Origin: Burkholderiales bacterium UBA4657
GTDB taxonomy: Bacteria; Pseudomonadota; Gammaproteobacteria; Burkholderiales; Burkholderiaceae_E
Assembly: GCA_002405475.1 (NCBI GenBank)
Contig: DHLX01000024.1
Location: 1-26,297 of the forward strand
Reading direction: 5' to 3'
Length of the DNA: 26,297 bases
Shown here in pieces: positions 21,888 through 26,297 of the stretch; positions within the stretch are counted from its first letter, which is position 1; each line of letters starts with the position of its first letter. The notes under the pieces were generated by a model. That model was not told the DNA's origin, did not search any database, and saw only the letters and a list, made by a program, of their open reading frames with translations. The position numbers were made by a program, and so were the translations under genes.

Positions 21888-21999
21888 GTGGATTTTCCTG
21901 TTAGAAGCTGCTATCGCAGTATCGCTATTAATTTTTATTGTCTGGTGGACCATGAAGCCACCAAAAAAAAAGCGCCCGCCCGCTGACAAAAAGGACTGA
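21886..21999 (+). CDS. Small single-pass membrane peptide ORF, 37 residues
   Basis: Starting ATG at 21886, the frame gives one hydrophobic helix (MWIFLLEAAIAVSLLIFIVW, residues 1-20) followed by WTMKPPKKKRPPADKKD, a lysine/proline-rich tail. Positive-inside rules put the tail in the cytoplasm. The start shares two bases with the mltA start on the other strand, and no clear Shine-Dalgarno is seen (GAAAGAC only). The composition looks coding, and similar short peptides occur near apaG in betaproteobacteria as far as I recall. It ends 11 bases before the convergent apaG. Confidence 0.5.
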   Translation: MWIFLLEAAIAVSLLIFIVWWTMKPPKKKRPPADKKD

Positions 22000-22010
22000 T
22001 CGCGCCACGC

Positions 22011-22385
22011 TTAATGCAGTGTGCGTGGTACCGCCAGCACAAAAGCTGGTATTGGCGTTTCAAACTGGGTGCCGTCTTCAGCGGTACAAAAATAGGTGCC
22101 TTGCATGACGCCGGTAGGGGTGGTGAGCACGGTACCGCTGGTGTATTCAAAGGCCTGACCCGGCGGTAACAGCGGTTGATGACCGACCACGCCCAGCCCG
22201 CGTACTTCCTGTGTGGCCTGGTTTTCGTCCGTGATGACCCAGTGCCGTGAAATGAGCTGCGCCGGTATGTCGCCACTATTGCGTATAGTGACGGTATAGG
22301 CAAATGCAAACCGTTGCTGTGCCGGGTCGGACTGGTCTTCCAGGTATTGCGGCTGCACGGATACGGTAAATTCAGGTTTCGACAT
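22011..22385 (-). CDS. apaG: ApaG protein (DUF525 domain)
   Basis: 124 residues, close to the 125 of Escherichia coli: FAYTVTIRNSGDIPAQLISRHWVITD, then EVRGLGVVGHQPLLPPGQAFEYTSG and PTGVMQGTYFC. The fold is a fibronectin-III-like beta sandwich; the biochemical role is unknown. Here it is not next to ksgA/apaH as in enterics but divergent from rpe, with only 11 bases between the two start codons. Any rpe promoter must therefore lie within the apaG 5' end. Confidence 0.95.
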   Translation of the reverse strand: MSKPEFTVSVQPQYLEDQSDPAQQRFAFAYTVTIRNSGDIPAQLISRHWVITDENQATQEVRGLGVVGHQPLLPPGQAFEYTSGTVLTTPTGVMQGTYFCTAEDGTQFETPIPAFVLAVPRTLH

Positions 22386-22396
22386 AAAATCTCGCT

Positions 22397-23122
22397 ATGG
22401 ATACGTCTGCAATGACTGCACAATTTCGTATTGCCCCGTCTATTTTATCGGCTGACTTTGCCCGTTTGGGGCAGGAAGTCAAGGCAGTCATCGACGCCGG
22501 TGCCGATTTTATTCATTTTGACGTCATGGACAATCATTATGTTCCCAATTTGACCTTTGGGCCGATGATTTGTCAGGCCATCAAGCCCTACGCCAAGCGT
22601 GCTGATGGCACTTCGGTACCGCTGGACGTGCATTTGATGGTCGAGCCGGTCGATGCCCTGGCGACTGCCTTTGCCGAGGCCGGAGCCGATTACATTACCT
22701 TTCACCCGGAAGCATCACGTCATGTCGATCGCAGCTTGCAATTAATCAAAAGCCTGGGCTGCAAAGCCGGGCTGGTATTCAACCCGGCGACGCCTTTGGC
22801 CGTGCTCGATCATGTCATGGAGCAACTCGACATGATTTTGCTGATGTCGGTCAACCCCGGTTTTGGCGGTCAGAGCTTTATTCCCGCGACATTGAAAAAA
22901 ATTGGCCTGGCACGTTCACGCATTGATCAGCATGTCGCCAGTGGTGGGCAAGCGATTCTGCTCGAAGTCGATGGCGGCGTTAAAACCAATAATATTCGCG
23001 CGATTGCCGCGGCTGGCGCCGATACCTTTGTCGCGGGCAGTGCTATTTTTGGCCAGCCTGATTACCGCCAGGTCATAGACGCCATGCGTGCTGAACTGGC
23101 GCAGAGTCAGAAAGAGGGATGA
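22397..23122 (+). CDS. rpe: Ribulose-phosphate 3-epimerase
   Basis: 241 residues of a TIM-barrel epimerase that interconverts ribulose-5-P and xylulose-5-P. Motifs: RIAPSILSADFARLG, HFDVMDNHYVPNLTFGP (metal ligands His40, Asp42), DVHLMV (His79), MSVNPGFGGQSFI and EVDGGV (Asp192). An in-frame ATG at 22412 (MTAQFRIAPS) is an equally good start; neither has a clear Shine-Dalgarno. The stop overlaps the trpE start region, so rpe and the trp genes are probably one transcript. No phosphoglycolate phosphatase gene lies between them. Confidence 0.95.
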   Translation: MDTSAMTAQFRIAPSILSADFARLGQEVKAVIDAGADFIHFDVMDNHYVPNLTFGPMICQAIKPYAKRADGTSVPLDVHLMVEPVDALATAFAEAGADYITFHPEASRHVDRSLQLIKSLGCKAGLVFNPATPLAVLDHVMEQLDMILLMSVNPGFGGQSFIPATLKKIGLARSRIDQHVASGGQAILLEVDGGVKTNNIRAIAAAGADTFVAGSAIFGQPDYRQVIDAMRAELAQSQKEG

Positions 23123-24639
23123 TGACTGAAATAGAATTCGACGCGGTGGCGGCTCAGGGTTACAACCGCATTCCTTTAATGCTGGAATGCTTCGCCGATC
23201 TTGATACCCCGCTATCGTTGTATCTGAAACTGGCGCACGCCAAAGACGGCGGGCGTTACAGCTTTTTGCTCGAGTCGGTGGTCGGTGGCGAACGCTTTGG
23301 CCGCTATTCGTTTGTCGGGCTACCGGCGCGCACCGTGATTCGTTCCCGTGGTTCACACACCGAAGTCATTACCGATGGCAAGGTGGTCGAGACGCATCAA
23401 GGTAATCCGCTTGATTTTATTGCAGCCTATGAACAGCGCTTCAAGGTGGCGGTGCGCCCAGGCTTGCCGCGTTTTTGCGGCGGTCTGGCCGGGTATTTTG
23501 CTTACGACTGTGTGCGTTACATAGAACCACGCCTCGAACGTTTCAGCCAGCAACAGCACCCGCAAGGCAAGCCCGACCCTCAAGGGGTGCCAGATATTGA
23601 ACTGATGCTGTGTGAGGAACTGGCGATTATTGACAACCTGTCAGGAAAAACCTACCTGCTGGTCTATGCCGACCCGAACCAGCCCGAAGCTTATACCAAA
23701 GCCAGACAACGCCTGCGTGAGCTGCATTCGTTTCTCAGGCGCACGGTCGATATTCCTTACAGCAAACCCTCCATGCAGACCGAGGTGCGGCGCGACTTTG
23801 ACAAAGAAGACTATAAAGCCGCAGTGCTCAAAACCAAAGACTACATTGCCGCTGGCGATGTCATGCAGGTGGTCATCGGGCAGGTGTTACGCAAACCGTT
23901 CCGTGATTCACCGCTGACCTTGTATCGTGCCCTGCGCTCGCTCAACCCTTCGCCCTATATGTATTTTTATCATTTCGGTGATTTTCATGTGGTCGGTGCC
24001 TCGCCCGAAATTTTGGTGCGCCAGGAAAAAATGAGCGATGGTTCGAGCAAAGTGGTGGTGCGCCCGCTGGCAGGTACGCGCCCGCGTGGCGAGTCGCCGG
24101 AAAAAGATGAACAACTGGCAAAAGAGTTGCTGGCCGACCCGAAAGAAATTGCCGAGCACGTCATGTTGATTGATTTGGCACGTAACGATATTGGACGTAT
24201 TGCCCAGACCGGCACGGTCAAAGTGACCGAGCAGATGGTGGTGGAAAAATACAGCCATGTGCAGCATATAGTGAGCAATGTCGAGGGCGTATTGAAGCCC
24301 GGTTTGTCGAACCTGGATGTGCTCAAGGCCACTTTCCCGGCCGGTACACTCAGCGGTGCGCCCAAAGTACGCGCCATGGAAATTATTGAAGAACTGGAAC
24401 CGGTCAAGCGCGGTGTCTATGGCGGTGCCTGTGGTTATTTGAGTTTTGGCGGCGATATGGATGTGGCGATTGCCATTCGCACCGCGATTATCAAGAACGG
24501 TATGCTCTACGTTCAGGCTTCAGCCGGCATCGTCGCCGACTCTGACCCGGAAATGGAATGGCGCGAGACCGAGCACAAGGCACGAGCCGTATTGCGTGCC
24601 GCCGAGCAGGTACAACAAGGTCTGGACGAGCAGGTATAA
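23122..24639 (+). CDS. trpE: Anthranilate synthase component I
   Basis: 505 residues from the ATG at 23122 (another ATG at 23119 is almost on top of GAGG at 23114-23117). The N-terminal LLES motif (49-52) of the tryptophan feedback site is present. The chorismate-binding half carries PLAGTRPRGESPEKD, IDLARNDIGRI, FPAGTLSGAPKVRAMEII, YGGACGYLSFGG and ASAGIVADSDPEMEW. With TrpG it makes anthranilate from chorismate. The first codon shares a base with the rpe stop. No leader peptide or attenuator can exist in such a junction. Confidence 0.96.
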   Translation: MTEIEFDAVAAQGYNRIPLMLECFADLDTPLSLYLKLAHAKDGGRYSFLLESVVGGERFGRYSFVGLPARTVIRSRGSHTEVITDGKVVETHQGNPLDFIAAYEQRFKVAVRPGLPRFCGGLAGYFAYDCVRYIEPRLERFSQQQHPQGKPDPQGVPDIELMLCEELAIIDNLSGKTYLLVYADPNQPEAYTKARQRLRELHSFLRRTVDIPYSKPSMQTEVRRDFDKEDYKAAVLKTKDYIAAGDVMQVVIGQVLRKPFRDSPLTLYRALRSLNPSPYMYFYHFGDFHVVGASPEILVRQEKMSDGSSKVVVRPLAGTRPRGESPEKDEQLAKELLADPKEIAEHVMLIDLARNDIGRIAQTGTVKVTEQMVVEKYSHVQHIVSNVEGVLKPGLSNLDVLKATFPAGTLSGAPKVRAMEIIEELEPVKRGVYGGACGYLSFGGDMDVAIAIRTAIIKNGMLYVQASAGIVADSDPEMEWRETEHKARAVLRAAEQVQQGLDEQV

Positions 24640-24650
24640 GGAATTAGCGC

Positions 24651-25217
24651 ATGGTACTCATGATAGACAACTATGACAGCTTCACCTACAACCTGGTGCA
24701 CTACTTTGCCCAGCTCGGTCAGGAAGTCAAAGTGGTACGTAACGATGAAATTGCGGTCGAGGAAATTGCGACGCTGAAACCCGACTTTATTTGCATCTCG
24801 CCCGGCCCTTGTTCCCCGGCAGAAGCGGGCATTTCGGTCGCCACCTTGCAGCACTATGCCGGCAAGATACCGATTCTGGGCGTATGTCTGGGGCATCAGG
24901 CCATAGGCGAAGCCTTTGGCGGCAAGGTGGTACGCGCTCAAACCATTATGCACGGCAAAACCTCGCCGGTGTTTCATGCCGGCAAAGGGGTATTCGCCGG
25001 CTTGCCGTCGCCGTTTACCGCCATTCGCTACCATTCGTTGGCCATTGAACGCAGTTCCTTGCCCGACTGCCTTGAAATCACAGCCTGGACTGAAGATGGT
25101 GAAATCATGGGCGTACGACATAAGCAGTTCAAGGTCGAAGGCGTGCAATTTCACCCCGAGTCTATTTTGAGCGAGCATGGTCACGCCCTGCTGAAAAACT
25201 TTTTGTTGTCGGCCTAG
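24651..25217 (+). CDS. trpG: Anthranilate synthase component II (glutamine amidotransferase)
   Basis: 188 residues, class I glutamine amidotransferase: MIDNYDSFTYNLVHYF, SPGPCSPAEAGIS, nucleophile Cys79 in GVCLGHQAIGEAFGG, and His168/Glu170 in FHPESIL. It supplies ammonia to TrpE. In many bacteria this subunit also serves folate synthesis (PabA role); that cannot be decided here. AAGGA lies eight bases before the ATG, in the 11-bp gap after trpE. Confidence 0.96.
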   Translation: MVLMIDNYDSFTYNLVHYFAQLGQEVKVVRNDEIAVEEIATLKPDFICISPGPCSPAEAGISVATLQHYAGKIPILGVCLGHQAIGEAFGGKVVRAQTIMHGKTSPVFHAGKGVFAGLPSPFTAIRYHSLAIERSSLPDCLEITAWTEDGEIMGVRHKQFKVEGVQFHPESILSEHGHALLKNFLLSA

Positions 25218-25234
25218 CCGGCTCAGGAGCCTCC

Positions 25235-26284
25235 ATGTCCATTACCCCGCAAGAAGCCCTGCTGCGTTGTATTGAACACCGCGAAATTTTTCATGACGAA
25301 ATGCTGAAACTCATGCGCATGATCATGAGTGGCGAAATGTCGCCGGTCATGATAGCCGCCTTGATCATGGGCTTGCGCGTCAAAAAAGAAACGGTCGGTG
25401 AAATTACCGCGGCGGCGCAGGTCATGCGTGAATTCGCTACCCGGGTTGAAGTCAAAAACAGCGAACATCTGGTTGATATTGTCGGTACGGGTGGCGATGC
25501 TTCACATACCTTCAACATTTCGACTACCGCCATGTTTGTGGCGGCTGCGGCTGGTGCCAAAGTCGCCAAGCACGGCGGGCGTGGGGTCAGCTCAACCTCG
25601 GGCAGTGCCGACGTACTGGAACAATTGGGTGTCAATATCAACCTGCCGCCCGCCCGGGTAGCGCAAGCCATTGAGACGCTGGGGCTGGGCTTCATGTTTG
25701 CGCCGAATCATCATGCCGCCATGAAGCACGCCGCGCCGGTGCGCAAGGAAATGGGCGTGCGTACCTTGTTCAATATTCTCGGTCCACTCACCAACCCGGC
25801 CGGTGCGCCGAATCAATTGCTGGGCGTGTTTCATCGTGACCTGGTCGGCATTCTGGTGCGCGTGTTGCAGCGACTCGGGGCGCAGCACGTGCTGGTGGTG
25901 CATGGCCAGGGTTCAGAGTCCACCGGCCTTGATGAAATTTCATTATCGGGCGCCACCTGGGTCGGCGAGCTGAAAGACGGGGAAATAAGCGAATATAGCG
26001 TGGTGCCGGAAGAATTCGGCTTGCCACGTTGTGAGCTGGGGCAATTAACGGTAGCTTCCAGCGCTGAATCGAAAGCGCGCATACTGGAAGTACTGAACAA
26101 CCAGAGCAGCCCTAGCCGCGATATTGTGCTGCTCAATGCCGGGGCCGCTCTGTATGCCGCCAACCGCGCCGATTCCATCAAGCACGGCGTTGAACTCGCG
26201 CGCCACGCCCTGGCCAGTGGCGCGGCACGGCAAAAGCTGCACGATTTAGTGCAATTCAGTCAAGGCAGCGCCCCAGTGGTTTGA
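25235..26284 (+). CDS. trpD: Anthranilate phosphoribosyltransferase
   Basis: 349 residues: VDIVGTGGDASHTFNISTTAMFVAAAAGAKVAKHG holds the PRPP loop GTGGD, followed by SSTSGSADVLEQLG and NILGPLTNPAGAPNQLLGVF. It joins anthranilate to PRPP. The common KHGNRxVSSxSG motif reads KHGGRGVSSTSG here, a tolerated variant. AGGAG at 25225-25229 is five bases from the ATG. The gene is complete and stops 13 bases before the window end. Confidence 0.96.
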   Translation: MSITPQEALLRCIEHREIFHDEMLKLMRMIMSGEMSPVMIAALIMGLRVKKETVGEITAAAQVMREFATRVEVKNSEHLVDIVGTGGDASHTFNISTTAMFVAAAAGAKVAKHGGRGVSSTSGSADVLEQLGVNINLPPARVAQAIETLGLGFMFAPNHHAAMKHAAPVRKEMGVRTLFNILGPLTNPAGAPNQLLGVFHRDLVGILVRVLQRLGAQHVLVVHGQGSESTGLDEISLSGATWVGELKDGEISEYSVVPEEFGLPRCELGQLTVASSAESKARILEVLNNQSSPSRDIVLLNAGAALYAANRADSIKHGVELARHALASGAARQKLHDLVQFSQGSAPVV

Positions 26285-26297
26285 GGGGGGTAAATGG
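26285..26297 (+). other. Ribosome binding site and start codon of the next gene, probably trpC
   Basis: GGGGGG (26285-26290) directly after the trpD stop, then ATG at 26294-26296. The usual next gene in this betaproteobacterial order is trpC (indole-3-glycerol-phosphate synthase). Only the start codon is visible, so the identity rests on context. Confidence 0.4.

Noticed and set aside
21888..21989. N-terminal extension of mltA by 34 codons
   Set aside because: It would place the lipoprotein signal peptide internally, while the ATG at 21887 has AGGA eight bases upstream and gives a normal lipoprotein start.
1..26297. CRISPR array, IS element, tRNA, prophage or integrase
   Set aside because: No regularly spaced direct repeats, transposase or integrase motifs, or cloverleaf-like sequences were seen on reading through both strands.

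Overview
The window is a piece of a betaproteobacterial chromosome. The gene order tuf-S10-spc-alpha is of the proteobacterial type. infA lies between secY and rpmJ. The long zinc-free S14 and the L22/L2/S11 sequence signatures look betaproteobacterial, as does the mltA/apaG/rpe/trpEGD neighbourhood. No genus can be fixed from sequence alone. No tRNA, rRNA, IS element, CRISPR array or prophage was seen.

Region 1 (1-14945) is one long plus-strand translation cluster: the 3' part of tuf, then rpsJ, rplC, rplD, rplW, rplB, rpsS, rplV, rpsC, rplP, rpmC, rpsQ, a strong sigma70 promoter (the counterpart of the spc promoter), rplN, rplX, rplE, rpsN, rpsH, rplF, rplR, rpsE, rpmD, rplO, secY (TTG start), infA, rpmJ, rpsM, rpsK, rpsD, rpoA and rplQ. 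It ends at a textbook intrinsic terminator. The larger spacers carry hairpins that could be attenuators or r-protein feedback sites. They lie after tuf, before rplC, before rplN, before rpsD, before rpoA and before rplQ.

Region 2 (14965-18830) is a tight plus-strand run: a NodI/NodJ-type ABC exporter pair, cutA (metal tolerance) and dsbD (electron transfer across the inner membrane to periplasmic disulfides). cutA and dsbD overlap by four bases.

Region 3 (18877-20709) is the least ordinary part. It holds four minus-strand genes: a YdcH/DUF465 protein, a four-helix membrane protein, a 79-residue soluble protein in unusually AT-rich DNA, and a five-helix membrane protein. A perfect FNR-type site (TTGAT-N4-ATCAA) overlaps the mltA stop codon. 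It sits exactly 41.5 bp upstream of the start point implied by a -10 hexamer GATAAT, with the YdcH ATG 22 nt further on. This is the geometry of a class II FNR/ANR promoter, so at least ydcH and its close follower are probably switched on when oxygen is low.

Region 4 (20706-26297) holds the lytic transglycosylase gene mltA (minus), a divergent 37-residue membrane peptide ORF whose start overlaps the mltA start, apaG (minus), then plus-strand rpe-trpE-trpG-trpD. The first bases of the next gene (probably trpC) are at the edge. rpe and trpE overlap at their stop/start with no gph gene between them.

The window is mostly conserved housekeeping DNA. I found no clearly new multi-gene system. The best lead is the probable FNR-controlled cluster of uncharacterised genes at 18.9-20.7 kb.
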